In this document: positions 8,010-18,605 of the stretch, one piece after another
How positions within the stretch are numbered: position 1 is the stretch's first letter
How the letters are laid out: every line of letters starts with the position of its first letter
Assembly (NCBI GenBank): GCA_016840085.1
Contig: JAEOTA010000012.1
Location: 62,001 to 126,000 of the forward strand
DNA from: Promethearchaeota archaeon
Lineage (GTDB): Archaea > Asgardarchaeota > Lokiarchaeia > Sigyniarchaeales > SOKP01
DNA length: 64,000 nucleotides
Direction: 5' to 3'
The notes under the pieces: generated by a model
The model's input: the letters and a program-made list of their open reading frames with translations, nothing else
Told to the model about the DNA's origin: nothing
The model's database searches: none
Made by a program: the position numbers and the translations under genes

Positions 8010-8387
8010 CTAAATCAATTTAGCAATTTTTTCACAGGTCCGCTTACAATCCAAAAATATTAGCCCCAATCTCACATCTTTCGTTGTAGACACAGTTAAT
8101 ACTGCATTGGGACCAGCTTGTAAGACTAAAAGATAACCATCACTCCCCTTCACATAGAGCTGATCGAACTCTCCCTTTTCCATCTCAATAACTGACCTTT
8201 CGGCTAAGGAGAGAAGCGCAGCAGTCATTGCGGCTATTCTAGTTTCATCCACTCCCTGCGGTAGAGCGGACGCGATAGGTAACCCCTCAGCGGATACAAT
8301 TGCGGCGGCTTTAACCTCTGGAATAGCAGCCAATAGTTTTTTTAGAATGTCATCTAATGAGTCAGTTGTGGGCTCCATGGAAGTCAT
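8010..8387 (-). CDS. Roadblock/LC7-domain protein
   Basis: A 125-residue Roadblock/LC7 protein. The family forms dimers that regulate small GTPases (MglB-like in bacteria, Ragulator and dynein light chains in eukaryotes) and is expanded in Asgard archaea. Visible landmarks are ILKKLLAAIPEVKAAAIVSA (about 15-34) followed by EGLPIASALPQG, a central helix MTAALLSLAERSVIEM, the strand YVKGSDGYLLVLQAGPNAVL and a final helix. The gene is noticeably richer in G and C than its neighbours, and a decayed copy of its 3' end lies at 7036-7141, so it has been duplicated locally. Met4 is an alternative start. Confidence 0.9.
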   Translation of the reverse strand: MTSMEPTTDSLDDILKKLLAAIPEVKAAAIVSAEGLPIASALPQGVDETRIAAMTAALLSLAERSVIEMEKGEFDQLYVKGSDGYLLVLQAGPNAVLTVSTTKDVRLGLIFLDCKRTCEKIAKLI

Positions 8388-8804
8388 TTCTTTTTGTTAT
8401 TTTTAATTAGGATCTATTTTTTTGGGATAGAGAATAACAATAACAAATATACTAATATAAATATAATTTACTTATTTTAATTTTATTTAATTTTTTGTAT
8501 TACTTACTTTTTAATAAAATATATTATTACTGCTTTATTAATTTAGTTTTGAAAAATATGTAATTTAATGATAGAGAGATCGTGAGAATTCTAAAAATTT
8601 GAATTTTTAGTTTTTAGAGAAAATTCATATTTATATTTCTTTGTAGTTTCTATTATTATTTTTATATTTTGGGAATTATTTTCGTAATATTTTCAAAAAT
8701 ACTTTTAGAAATTCTTTTGTACGGGAAAGCATTAACAAATCAAAGATTAATTATTTGATTATTAATTATTAAATTAATTAATATAATTCTTTAGCTGAGA
8801 AGAA
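8388..8804. other. Divergent intergenic region with a perfect 9-bp inverted repeat
   Basis: About 417 AT-rich bases between divergent genes. A perfect hairpin CTAAAAATT (8591-8599)/AATTTTTAG (8602-8610) with a 2-base loop is the only structure noted; it could be an operator or terminator-like element. No gene is supported. Confidence 0.4.
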
Positions 8805-9950
8805 ATGGATTATTGGACCGTTGTTGATCAAATTTATAATTTAACCTTATCACTTTCGTTTTTTCTTTTAATGATTTTAATGTTTCAGGTCGGGAGAAAG
8901 GGATATAAAGCGGGAAATAGGTATGGGGGTGTCTCCACTATTATTTGTGGTGTTTGTTTTTTAATATTTGGATATTATAATTCAGTTGTAAGATTTTTTC
9001 CTTATCCTTATAATGGGTTTATGGTGTGGTGGATTGGTATTAATTTGCTTATTAATTTGGGTTTTTTTTCCCTCATTAAAAAAGAAGTAAAAAAAATGAG
9101 AAGTGAAAATGAGGAACACAGTTTTAAGGGGGAAAAAAAGTCGGTATTGAGAAGATATGTAGAAAGAATGACTAAAGAAAACCCATACGGAGAAGATATA
9201 TCATTTAGGATGGAGTTGATTAGAAAAAGTTTTCATTTAACAGGATTTTTGCTTCTAATAGCATATTTTGGATTTTTTATTCTACTCCCAGTGACTCTAA
9301 TAATAAGTGATAGTGTGATAGTGTTAATAAATAATATAAGTCCCTCCTACGAATTTTTATGGGGTGATATAGCCTTATTTCCATACAGTCCAGGGGAATT
9401 TCAAGCTATAATTGATTTAACTATGATGGCGTTAATTGGCGCTTTAATGTTTGCAATAATTTCTGATTTGATAAGGATTATTTGGGGTCCAGAATACTCA
9501 GTTTTCAATTTTTTAACAAAATCAATGTTAAGAAATAAGGAGAAAAACGCAATGGGGCCACAAATTTATATAATCACAGGATTTATTTTTTCCTATATGC
9601 TGTATATGGCAGGATTAATCGGCATTTTAGTATTTTTTTCAGGAGTATTGATTGCATGTCTTTCAGATGCTGCTGCTGCTTTAATTGGGAAAAACTATGG
9701 GAAACATAAAGTAAAAGTAATAAGTAAAGAAACCAAATCTATTGAAGGTTTTCTTGCGGGTGTAATAGTTGCCTATTTAATAGGTCTAATTCTCGTGGGC
9801 CCAATATATGCAATAATTGGAGCAGTTATATTCTTTATAACAGATTATTTCCCAACGGTTATAGCTGATAATATTTTAAATCCCATCTTTATACCTATAG
9901 GCATACAGCTGTTTATTTTATTATTAGGTTTGCCCGTTGGTTGGTTTTAA
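8805..9950 (+). CDS. Polytopic membrane protein of the dolichol kinase/CTP-dependent lipid kinase family
   Basis: A 381-residue integral membrane protein with about nine hydrophobic segments. Two family marks are clear: RKSFHLTG at about residues 140-147, like the RKxxH start of the SEC59/DGK1/phosphatidate cytidylyltransferase-like core, and SDAAAALIGKNYGKHK (about 286-301) followed by KSIEGFLAG, the CTP-binding/catalytic signature. Members phosphorylate dolichol or other polyprenols, diacylglycerol or phytol using CTP. A polyprenol role in N-glycosylation is plausible in an archaeon but inferred. It is followed 39 bases later by a HAD phosphatase gene on the same strand. Confidence 0.75.
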   Translation: MDYWTVVDQIYNLTLSLSFFLLMILMFQVGRKGYKAGNRYGGVSTIICGVCFLIFGYYNSVVRFFPYPYNGFMVWWIGINLLINLGFFSLIKKEVKKMRSENEEHSFKGEKKSVLRRYVERMTKENPYGEDISFRMELIRKSFHLTGFLLLIAYFGFFILLPVTLIISDSVIVLINNISPSYEFLWGDIALFPYSPGEFQAIIDLTMMALIGALMFAIISDLIRIIWGPEYSVFNFLTKSMLRNKEKNAMGPQIYIITGFIFSYMLYMAGLIGILVFFSGVLIACLSDAAAALIGKNYGKHKVKVISKETKSIEGFLAGVIVAYLIGLILVGPIYAIIGAVIFFITDYFPTVIADNILNPIFIPIGIQLFILLLGLPVGWF

Positions 9951-9989
9951 TAATTCATTACAAAATATTTATTATATATAGAAATAACC

Positions 9990-10835
9990 ATGCCTGAACT
10001 AATCGAAGATTTTAAACATATCAAATTGGCAATTTTTGACTTAGATGGTGTTGTTTACCGTGGTCAAAAATTAATTCCAAATGTGGACAAGATTATACAA
10101 GAGTTAAAAGATCTATCATTAAGAGTAATCTATAATTCTAATAATTCTACAGCAACCAGGCAGATGTATGTTGAGAAGTTAAGGAATTTTGGTATACAAA
10201 GTGAAATAAATGATTTCTATACAAGTGCTTCTATAACTGCTACAGAAATAACTAATATAAAGAAAAATTCAAATATTTTTGTTATTGGAGAAAAGGGACT
10301 CAGAGATGAATTAAAAGTATTGGGTCATAAAATTATCATCAATCCTAAGAGTTTTAATGATATTGACTTTGTTATCGTAGGATTAGATAGAGAATTTTCG
10401 TATCAAAAACTAGCAATTGCTCAAAAATGTATCTTAGAAGGACAGGCACAATTTTATGCAACAAATACAGATTCTACGTTACCCGCTGCTAGTGGTTTGT
10501 TACCGGGAGCAGGAACAATGGTAAATGCATTAAAAACGTGTACAAGTAAGCAACCAATTAAAATTTTTGGAAAACCTGAACCATTTGGTATTAATTTGAT
10601 TTTAAAAGATATGAATATTCCAGCAAAAAATACATGTATTTTTGGAGATCGTTTGAGTACTGATATAGCTGCTGGTAATCGAGCAGGAATTATGACTATT
10701 GCTGTTTTAACAGGTGTCACCTCAGAAGATATGATTACTGATTTAAAATATAAATTAAAAGAATCAGATTTAATCGATAAAAATTTAGTGCCAGATTTAG
10801 TAATACAATCTTTAAGTGAGATTTTTAGGAAGTAA
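9990..10835 (+). CDS. HAD-superfamily phosphatase, NagD/p-nitrophenylphosphatase type (subclass IIA)
   Basis: A 281-residue HAD hydrolase. The nucleophile motif is FDLDGVVYRG (about 17-26), motif 2 is YNSNNSTATR, the motif 3 lysine lies in FGKPEPFG, and motif 4 is IFGDRLSTDIAAGNRAGI. The cap inserted between motifs 2 and 3 places it in subclass IIA, which includes NagD, phosphoglycolate phosphatase and glycerol-phosphatase-type enzymes. The substrate is not predictable. It lies 39 bases after the lipid kinase-like gene, probably co-transcribed. Confidence 0.88.
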   Translation: MPELIEDFKHIKLAIFDLDGVVYRGQKLIPNVDKIIQELKDLSLRVIYNSNNSTATRQMYVEKLRNFGIQSEINDFYTSASITATEITNIKKNSNIFVIGEKGLRDELKVLGHKIIINPKSFNDIDFVIVGLDREFSYQKLAIAQKCILEGQAQFYATNTDSTLPAASGLLPGAGTMVNALKTCTSKQPIKIFGKPEPFGINLILKDMNIPAKNTCIFGDRLSTDIAAGNRAGIMTIAVLTGVTSEDMITDLKYKLKESDLIDKNLVPDLVIQSLSEIFRK

Positions 10836-10873
10836 CTTTAGCTTAAAGTATTTTTTTTGAAAATAAGTTTAAC

Positions 10874-11428
10874 TTATAACAATCCTGCTTTTTTTAACAT
10901 CAATCGACCAATTTCAGAAAAAACATCTTCTACATTTTGACCATTTTTGGCAGAACATTCTATATATCCATAAAGACTATTTTTTCTGGCTATGTCATAT
11001 GCCTCATTTCTAGAGACTGCTCTTTTATATTCTAGATCAATTTTACTCCCTACCATTAACACAGGGATTTGGTTGTCTGTGCCAGAATAACCTCTTTTAA
11101 AAATTTCAATCCAATCATTAAAATTTTTGAGTGATGAATATCGTGTGATGTCAAACATAAAGATTCCTCCTGAAGCTCCGATAACATAACTAGGCATGAG
11201 GAATCTAAATCTGTCTTCACCAGCAAAATCCCAGATTTGTAAACCAACTCGTTTTCCATCAATTTCAAGTTTTTTTACATGAAAATCGACCCCAATTGTG
11301 ATCTCAGAATGACTCTTAAAAACTCCCGTGAGATAACGTTTTATTAAAGTGGTCTTCCCAACACCACCATCGCCAAAAAATACCACCTTAAATAACGCGT
11401 CACTTAATGGAATACTCTCTCTCACCAT
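10874..11428 (-). CDS. Rab/Ras-like small GTPase with a Glu at the catalytic Gln position
   Basis: A 184-residue small GTPase of the Asgard Rab-like class. G1 is GDGGVGKTT (19-27); switch I is TIGVDF (44-49) with the conserved Thr; G3 is WDFAGEDRF (66-74); G4 is SKID (128-131); G5 is CSAK (158-161). The core therefore looks able to bind GTP. The catalytic Gln of Rab WDTAGQERF is Glu71 here, which may lower intrinsic hydrolysis or make it depend on a partner. No C-terminal prenylation cysteine is present. It lies convergent to the HAD gene and divergent from the DUF362-ferredoxin gene; Roadblock proteins elsewhere in the window are possible partners. Confidence 0.93.
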   Translation of the reverse strand: MVRESIPLSDALFKVVFFGDGGVGKTTLIKRYLTGVFKSHSEITIGVDFHVKKLEIDGKRVGLQIWDFAGEDRFRFLMPSYVIGASGGIFMFDITRYSSLKNFNDWIEIFKRGYSGTDNQIPVLMVGSKIDLEYKRAVSRNEAYDIARKNSLYGYIECSAKNGQNVEDVFSEIGRLMLKKAGLL

Positions 11429-11652
11429 ACTGGTTGGTTGAAAATCTTTTTATAAAATCTTATTGTCCTTAATATGCGTCTATTTTAGTTCTAATTAATC
11501 TGAATGTTTATTTTTTTTTATAATTATAATATATTCAATTTTTAAAAATAATTGTTTTTAATTAATGAAACTATAAATTACTATAATTTTTAATCTTAAA
11601 AATTGAAGAGATATATTTTAATTCCTTACTAAATTTCCAAATTTGAAAAATA

Positions 11653-12813
11653 ATGTCAACTAAAGTAGCTATTATAAATGTAAAAGACTATGAAAATACT
11701 CCAGATGCTGTTGTTGCTGGAATTAAATTAATTGAAGACGATTTAAAATTTGATTTCTTAAAAGCAAAAAAGATATTAATAAAGCCAAATTTACTTTCTG
11801 CTAATAAAAAAGCTTGTACTCAACCTAGCATTGTTGAGGGTGTTATTAATTATCTTAAACAATTTGGGGTATCAATGGATCATGTGATAGTTGGAGATTC
11901 TCCAGGACAACTTAAAATATCAGCATCTAAAGTTGCAAAAGAGATTGGACTGTTTGAGATATGTGAAAAAGAAGGTGTAAAAATCGTAAATTTTGAAGAT
12001 GGAACTCCTATAAATGGTGAAATTAAAGGTGCAATAAGAATGAATGAATTCTATGTAGCCAAAGCGGTGTATGATTGTGATATTCTCATAAACATACCAA
12101 AACTAAAAACTCATGCAGAAACAACCATTACAGGGGCAATCAAGAATTATTGGGGCATAATTCCAGGAGGTCAAAAAGCTAAATTACATCTTTTAGGTAA
12201 ATCTGCGGAGAAATTTGGTGAAGTTCTAGCTGATAATTTCTCTTGGATAGTAAATAACAAGCCCAGAAGATTAATTGTGTATGATCTTCAAAAAATAATG
12301 CAGGGTCCTAAAGGACCTGGAGCTGGAAAGATGGTAGATTGGAATTTGATTTTAGCGGGGACAGATGAGCTAGCTGTTGATGTGGTGGCTCTAGAAATTG
12401 GAAAATATAATGCAAAATTTGTCCCTCATTTGAAGAATGCAAAAGAGAGAGAATTAGGTATTGGGAATCTAGAAGATATAGAAATCGTTGGAATGACTTT
12501 AGAGGATGCGAAAAAGCAAGTGCCTAAATTTAAAGTACCTGGTAAATTTATTACGCGAATGGCCAGTTTTTTTTCAGGGAGAACCTTCTATAAGGTAGCG
12601 AAAAAGATTCCTAAATTAAATGAAAAAGATTGTGAAAAGTGTGGACAATGTGCTGAAATTTGCCCTGCTGATGCTATCAATTTCGAAGCTAAGCATTATC
12701 CTCGATTTATTAGAAAGAAATGCATTGCTTGTTTATGTTGTATGGAAATGTGCCCTCAACACGCCATAGAGGTGAAAAGTAGAGGAATAGGAGGATTATT
12801 TCACTCGTACTAA
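11653..12813 (+). CDS. DUF362 protein fused to a 2[4Fe-4S] ferredoxin domain
   Basis: A 386-residue protein. Residues 1 to about 310 form a DUF362 domain with KKILIKPNLLSANKKA, GDSPGQ, and NIPKLKTHAETTITGAIKN (about 150-168). The C-terminus has two ferredoxin motifs, CEKCGQCAEICP and CIACLCCMEMCP, enough for two [4Fe-4S] clusters. Such fusions are common in anaerobes and are thought to be redox or corrinoid-reactivating-type proteins, but no reaction is established for this form. Located alone on the plus strand, convergent with the M20 homologue 8 bases downstream. Confidence 0.85.
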   Translation: MSTKVAIINVKDYENTPDAVVAGIKLIEDDLKFDFLKAKKILIKPNLLSANKKACTQPSIVEGVINYLKQFGVSMDHVIVGDSPGQLKISASKVAKEIGLFEICEKEGVKIVNFEDGTPINGEIKGAIRMNEFYVAKAVYDCDILINIPKLKTHAETTITGAIKNYWGIIPGGQKAKLHLLGKSAEKFGEVLADNFSWIVNNKPRRLIVYDLQKIMQGPKGPGAGKMVDWNLILAGTDELAVDVVALEIGKYNAKFVPHLKNAKERELGIGNLEDIEIVGMTLEDAKKQVPKFKVPGKFITRMASFFSGRTFYKVAKKIPKLNEKDCEKCGQCAEICPADAINFEAKHYPRFIRKKCIACLCCMEMCPQHAIEVKSRGIGGLFHSY

Positions 12814-12821
12814 ATCTCTTA

Positions 12822-14222
12822 TCATAGTTCCTTCAAATATAAGTCAGAATAGGTCTTCAAGAAATAACTAAATCCTAGTCTTGTATTTAGGATTGAATTT
12901 ACTTGTATGAATTCATTAGGAGAATGCGCAAACCCACCTATACCTAAACCACCAGTTATGAAATTTAAACCAAGTTCTTTTTGTATTTTACTTAAAGGAG
13001 CAGCAGCAGCACTTATTGGCCATATTTCAGTAGGGATTTCTAACATTTTGGCACTTTTTATGAGACTTTTAACTAAAATAGAGTCTTTTTCAACTCTAGA
13101 ACCTTCATAACCAATGTTTTTTATTAGCTCAAAATGGGATGTTGAGTTTTTTGTATAGCTATCTATTTTTGCTTTAATCTCTTTGAAGATGTCATCAATC
13201 GAACAATTATGGGCGAATCTAATGTCAATATTGCAAATCGCTTCATTTGCAACCATGTTCTTTATACCTTCATCTAAGAATCCTGATTTTAAAGTTGAAA
13301 TATTAAATGTGGGATTAAATAAATAGCTAACAAAAATTTTTCTAGGATCTTCTTCCTTAGTTTCTATAATTCCCGCTTTTCTCTTTATTTTTTCAATATC
13401 AATTTTTTCTAGCAAACCATCTATTAAAGAACTCTCTTCTTCTGTAAGAGCATATGTAGTTTTCATACTATCTATTTGAAATTGGGTATTAGAATATATT
13501 GTGTTTAGAAGTGATACCAAGTCTGTTGCGGGGTTAGGTATCATACTGCTAAACCCAGAATGAGGTTCTTTATTCTTTGAATAAACTTTAATTGTGAATG
13601 ATAAAATACCTTTATATCCTAATTTTAACACAGCAGTTCCATCAAGATCTTGTTTAGTTGCCGGATAAAAGGCGTCAATGCAATTTTTAAAAGTCTCTTT
13701 CTTATTTTCTAAAAATTTTAGCAACGTAGGTGAGCCCATTTCTTCCTCTCCATCAAATAACAAGAGCAATGAGATAGGCAATTCATCTATTTCTTTTAAT
13801 CTTTTAACTGTATTTAAGAAACATATTAATGGCGTTTTTGAGTTATAAGCACCTCTCGCTATAATACATTCACCTAATTCCTTTAAAGGAGGAGGTAACA
13901 TTTTTTTTTCCGCTCCAAATGGAGTACTTATCCATTCTTCTTCATTATTTATAGGTTGAGTGTCATACATCATATAAATTAAAATAGATTCCTTTATCTT
14001 ACCTTTGACTCTAGCTAAGATTAAAGGATTAATAATTCCTTTAATTTCCTCGATTTTTTCGCTAAATTTTGAAATATAAGAAGTTAAGAAATTTTTAGCT
14101 TTTAAGATGCCTTTTTTATTAAGTGTATTGCTTGGAATTCTTAAAAAGGGTTGTAAATCTTTTTCGATAAATTCTTTATTACTTTCTCTTATTAAAGATT
14201 CTATACCATCGAATGATTTCAT
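12822..14222 (-). CDS. M20-family metallopeptidase-like protein with substituted metal ligands
   Basis: A 466-residue member of the M20 fold (dipeptidase, desuccinylase, deacetylase relatives). Recognisable are the catalytic Glu pair in LLLFDGEEEMGSPTLLKF (about 152-169), the dimerisation domain with AICNIDIRFAH, and GGFAHSPNE near the end carrying the last ligand His. Two normally invariant ligands are changed: the 'HYDVQP' segment reads MMYDTQP, so His is Met, and the 'GATDDKG' segment reads GAYNSKT, so the bridging Asp is Asn. The enzyme may be a divergent subfamily with altered metal use, or inactive. It faces the DUF362-ferredoxin gene. Confidence 0.8.
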   Translation of the reverse strand: MKSFDGIESLIRESNKEFIEKDLQPFLRIPSNTLNKKGILKAKNFLTSYISKFSEKIEEIKGIINPLILARVKGKIKESILIYMMYDTQPINNEEEWISTPFGAEKKMLPPPLKELGECIIARGAYNSKTPLICFLNTVKRLKEIDELPISLLLLFDGEEEMGSPTLLKFLENKKETFKNCIDAFYPATKQDLDGTAVLKLGYKGILSFTIKVYSKNKEPHSGFSSMIPNPATDLVSLLNTIYSNTQFQIDSMKTTYALTEEESSLIDGLLEKIDIEKIKRKAGIIETKEEDPRKIFVSYLFNPTFNISTLKSGFLDEGIKNMVANEAICNIDIRFAHNCSIDDIFKEIKAKIDSYTKNSTSHFELIKNIGYEGSRVEKDSILVKSLIKSAKMLEIPTEIWPISAAAAPLSKIQKELGLNFITGGLGIGGFAHSPNEFIQVNSILNTRLGFSYFLKTYSDLYLKEL

Positions 14223-14280
14223 ATATATTCAATAGTTAAATTAAGTAATTAATTAATTTAATTATCAACAATTAAGTGGG

Positions 14281-14676
14281 TTGTTTACATTGAAGAGTAA
14301 TATTCCAGAACATGAACCTAACAATATAGCATTAAGACAAATTTTTAATGAAATAAAAGAAAAAGGTAAATTATTAGGAGTTTTATTAGCTTATCGAAAT
14401 GGAGAACTTATTTTTCAAAATATTGGTGATAATTTTGATAGTATAAAATTTGCATCGATGTGTGCTTCGGTATTAGAGGGAGCAGCAGAGTTAGGTCAAA
14501 CGATTGGAAATAAAAAAATTAATAAAATTATTGCCGAATTAGAAGCAAAAACGATAATAATTGTTGAATGTAATGTTAAATCCTTTTTTATATTAATTTT
14601 AAACAAGGAATCTCAAGTAGACTTAATATTAAATCAGTTGCCCGAATATATACAAATAATTAGTGGTATATATTAA
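14281..14676 (+). CDS. Divergent Roadblock/LC7-domain protein
   Basis: A 131-residue protein with the Roadblock/LC7 pattern: an N-terminal helix LRQIFNEIKEKGKLLGVLLA, the strand YRNGELIFQNIG, a central helix MCASVLEGAAELGQTIG, the strand pair TIIIVECNVKSFFILILN and a C-terminal helix. It is less typical than the copy at 8010-8387. No ATG fits; TTG at 14281 or 14290 must be the start, with no clear ribosome-binding site. The neighbour downstream (convergent) is a HEAT-repeat protein; both families are Asgard GTPase/trafficking-type modules, though interaction is only a guess. Confidence 0.75.
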   Translation: MFTLKSNIPEHEPNNIALRQIFNEIKEKGKLLGVLLAYRNGELIFQNIGDNFDSIKFASMCASVLEGAAELGQTIGNKKINKIIAELEAKTIIIVECNVKSFFILILNKESQVDLILNQLPEYIQIISGIY

Positions 14677-14709
14677 ATTCAACTTTTCTTGTAAAACAGA
14701 ATCATTTTT

Positions 14710-16380
14710 CTATAAATAATTCATCCATTTCGGGTCAATCCGATTTAAAGCAATTTCAATTTCTTTTCTCACATCCCAATTATCATCCCCTAAAGCTTCA
14801 ATGAGAGACTTAATTGCTTCCTTGTTACCAATTTCACCTAAGGCTCTGGCAGCAGATATACGAATTTTATCATCACTATCTTTTAAAAAAAGAATAATGG
14901 GTTCAATTGAGTCAATTTCCTTAAAGTTTCCTAAAGCCATGGCGGCCCAACTCTTAATATAAACATCTTCATCATTTAAACATGATATAAGAGTATTAAT
15001 AGATTCATTACTGCCTGTTCTTATTAATAATCTAACTATAGTTCTTCTAGTCTTCCAGTTTGAAGTTATTAATGCATCCTTTGCTAAATTAACTACTTTT
15101 TCATTGTTAAAACTAATTAAAGCATCAATAGCTGCGTTTCTTACACTTCCATTCTCATCACTTATTAGATTGAAAACATTATTTATGGTGCTGGAATCAC
15201 CAATTTCTCCTAATATCTTGGCACAATACATTCTAACTTGGGAAGATTTATCATTTAGAGCATCTATAATCATATCATTAATTTTATTATCTAAAATTTT
15301 TAAAAGTGCTCTATAAGCTGATCTTCTTATACTAGCAACTTTACTCTCAAAGGTTTTTATCAATAAAACAATAGCATTTGTATCTTTCAGTATACCTAAT
15401 AATTTAATTGCTTCTTTCCTAGCATTGAGATTTCTTTCTTTAGCAACGTCATATAATATTTCATGTGATTTTGTTTTAAGGAAAATTTTATAAAGTGAAT
15501 TTTTAGCAAGATTTCTAAGTTTAACGTCCTTTTCTTTCAGGATCTCTAACAATGGGTTAATAGCTCTTTTACTTTTTACATTCCCTAATACTCGAATTGC
15601 TTCTTTTCTAACTTGTATATTTTGATCATTAAGAGTTTCTAAAAGGTATTTAACATTTCTTAATTCTATTATTCTTTCTAAAGCCTTTATTGCATTTTTC
15701 CTTATTAAAGGATTGTTATCTTTTAGGAAATTTATCAATATTTCTTCGCTTTCTTTTTTTCCTATTTTGCCAAGAATTATAGGTATTTCTTTTTTAATAT
15801 TTGGATCTTCTGTATTAATATATTCATTAATTATCTGTAAATTACCTTTTTTGCCGATTTTTACAATTGAATCAATTAAATCATTATATATTTCTATATT
15901 TCTAAAGTGCAACAACTCAATTAGAGGTTTTAAAGCTTCTTCCTGGCCTGCTTTTCCTAAAAAGGTAACTGTTGCCTTTTTGACTTCAAAATTAAGATCA
16001 TTTAATGTCTCGATTAAGAAAGGAATTGATCCATTTAAATCATCTTTTCCAACCATTTCAATAAGACTTTTTCTAACAGATCCATCATTGCAGTTCTTGT
16101 ATTGTTCTTTTAAGAACAAGACACCTTTATTACTATAACATGTAGCTAATAAGTCTATTAATTTCAGCCTTAGTTTTGGATGCATATCACTCATAAAAAC
16201 GTTTTTTACATCTTGAAAACGTGAATTTTCATCATCATTGAATCGAATTAAATGATCTACCGCTTTTACTTTATTTTCTAACATTTCAGATTCTTTTAAA
16301 ATCGAAAGAAGTGATTCTGTAGCCTCAGTTTCGCTCAACAAATCAATTCTTTCAAATATTAAGTTATTCCTCTCACTCAA
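14710..16380 (-). CDS. HEAT-repeat protein (PBS-lyase HEAT-like)
   Basis: A 556-residue protein built almost wholly of about 16-17 HEAT-like repeats of ~31 residues, with recurring pattern DxxxxVRxxAxxALGxIG...A...L...L. Clear units are DDKIRISAARALGEIGNKEA and DENGSVRNAAIDALISFNNE. It should fold as an extended alpha solenoid for protein-protein interaction. No catalytic domain, signal peptide or membrane segment is seen. The C-terminus ends in a partial repeat with WDVRKEIEIALNRIDP. The repeats are more uniform in the C-terminal half. Partner unknown; the neighbouring Roadblock gene on the other strand is a candidate. Confidence 0.9.
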   Translation of the reverse strand: MSERNNLIFERIDLLSETEATESLLSILKESEMLENKVKAVDHLIRFNDDENSRFQDVKNVFMSDMHPKLRLKLIDLLATCYSNKGVLFLKEQYKNCNDGSVRKSLIEMVGKDDLNGSIPFLIETLNDLNFEVKKATVTFLGKAGQEEALKPLIELLHFRNIEIYNDLIDSIVKIGKKGNLQIINEYINTEDPNIKKEIPIILGKIGKKESEEILINFLKDNNPLIRKNAIKALERIIELRNVKYLLETLNDQNIQVRKEAIRVLGNVKSKRAINPLLEILKEKDVKLRNLAKNSLYKIFLKTKSHEILYDVAKERNLNARKEAIKLLGILKDTNAIVLLIKTFESKVASIRRSAYRALLKILDNKINDMIIDALNDKSSQVRMYCAKILGEIGDSSTINNVFNLISDENGSVRNAAIDALISFNNEKVVNLAKDALITSNWKTRRTIVRLLIRTGSNESINTLISCLNDEDVYIKSWAAMALGNFKEIDSIEPIILFLKDSDDKIRISAARALGEIGNKEAIKSLIEALGDDNWDVRKEIEIALNRIDPKWMNYL

Positions 16381-16530
16381 CCTAAAAACCTTAAAAAATT
16401 CAAATTAAATTAAAACTAAAGAAAATACAAAAACCTTTGAATTATTACAAAAAAATAGAATTATTTATTTTTATTGATTTAAAAAAAGCTGAGTGATATC
16501 ACTCAAGATTTATTTTGAATTTTTGAATAT

Positions 16531-17895
<1,365 letters not shown>

Positions 17896-18059
17896 TTAAT
17901 AAACCCGTTTTCAATTTACAATTTAATTGATATTACTTATTAAAAATATATTATAAAGTTAATTTAATTTCCATAAATCGAAATAGGATTTAACTCTTTT
18001 AGTACTCAATATGAAATGATTTTAAGACTATGAATTTGGGTACTAAGAATAAGTAAAAG

Positions 18060-18413
18060 TTAAATATACATTCCCTCTGGAGGAGGTCTATAATATATAT
18101 TTCTTTGATTTCCTCCAAAAATTTCTCTAAATATCTCCCTTATATGAATATAATCATATCTTCTAAAAATTTCACTGAAATCAATCTTTCTGGGGTCGTA
18201 TCCTGCGTCATCATAAATTCTACGTTCAGTAGGATCAATTAATGTATCGTAAGCTTCCTTTAATTCTATGAATTTGTCTTTAGATTTTGGATCTTTCCTA
18301 TTAAGATCTGGATGATATTTTTTTGCTAATTTCCGATATGCTAATTTGATTTCTTCTTCAGATGCATCCTTGTTAATTCCAAGTATTTCATAATAATCAC
18401 GGTTTTCTTTCAT
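18060..18413 (-). CDS. Stand-alone J-domain (DnaJ-like) protein
   Basis: A 117-residue protein that is essentially one J domain, beginning [20 protein letters not shown], with the signature HPD (residues 34-36) in [11 protein letters not shown]. It would stimulate the ATPase of a DnaK/Hsp70 partner. The Gly/Phe, zinc-finger and C-terminal client domains of full DnaJ are absent; the last 35 residues are Tyr/Arg-rich with [20 protein letters not shown]. No DnaK or GrpE gene is in the window. AAGGATAAAATG provides a ribosome-binding site for the ATG. Confidence 0.92.
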   Translation of the reverse strand: MKENRDYYEILGINKDASEEEIKLAYRKLAKKYHPDLNRKDPKSKDKFIELKEAYDTLIDPTERRIYDDAGYDPRKIDFSEIFRRYDYIHIREIFREIFGGNQRNIYYRPPPEGMYI

Positions 18414-18605
18414 TTTATCCTTATTATTCGCTTTCTTTTGAAATTAAAAGAAAATATTTGAATAAAAAGTTATACCTTAAATATAATAAAAACCTAACTT
18501 CACTATTTTTATAAGATAAGGTAATATCAAGTAAACCTTATAATTAGAAAATTTAAAATATTCTGAAATAATGAATTTTAGAAAAATAAAAATTAATAAA
18601 AAAAT

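Noticed and set aside
15104..16138. Two plus-strand frames inside the HEAT-repeat gene
   Set aside because: Shadows of a repetitive gene on the other strand, no motifs and no ribosome-binding site.
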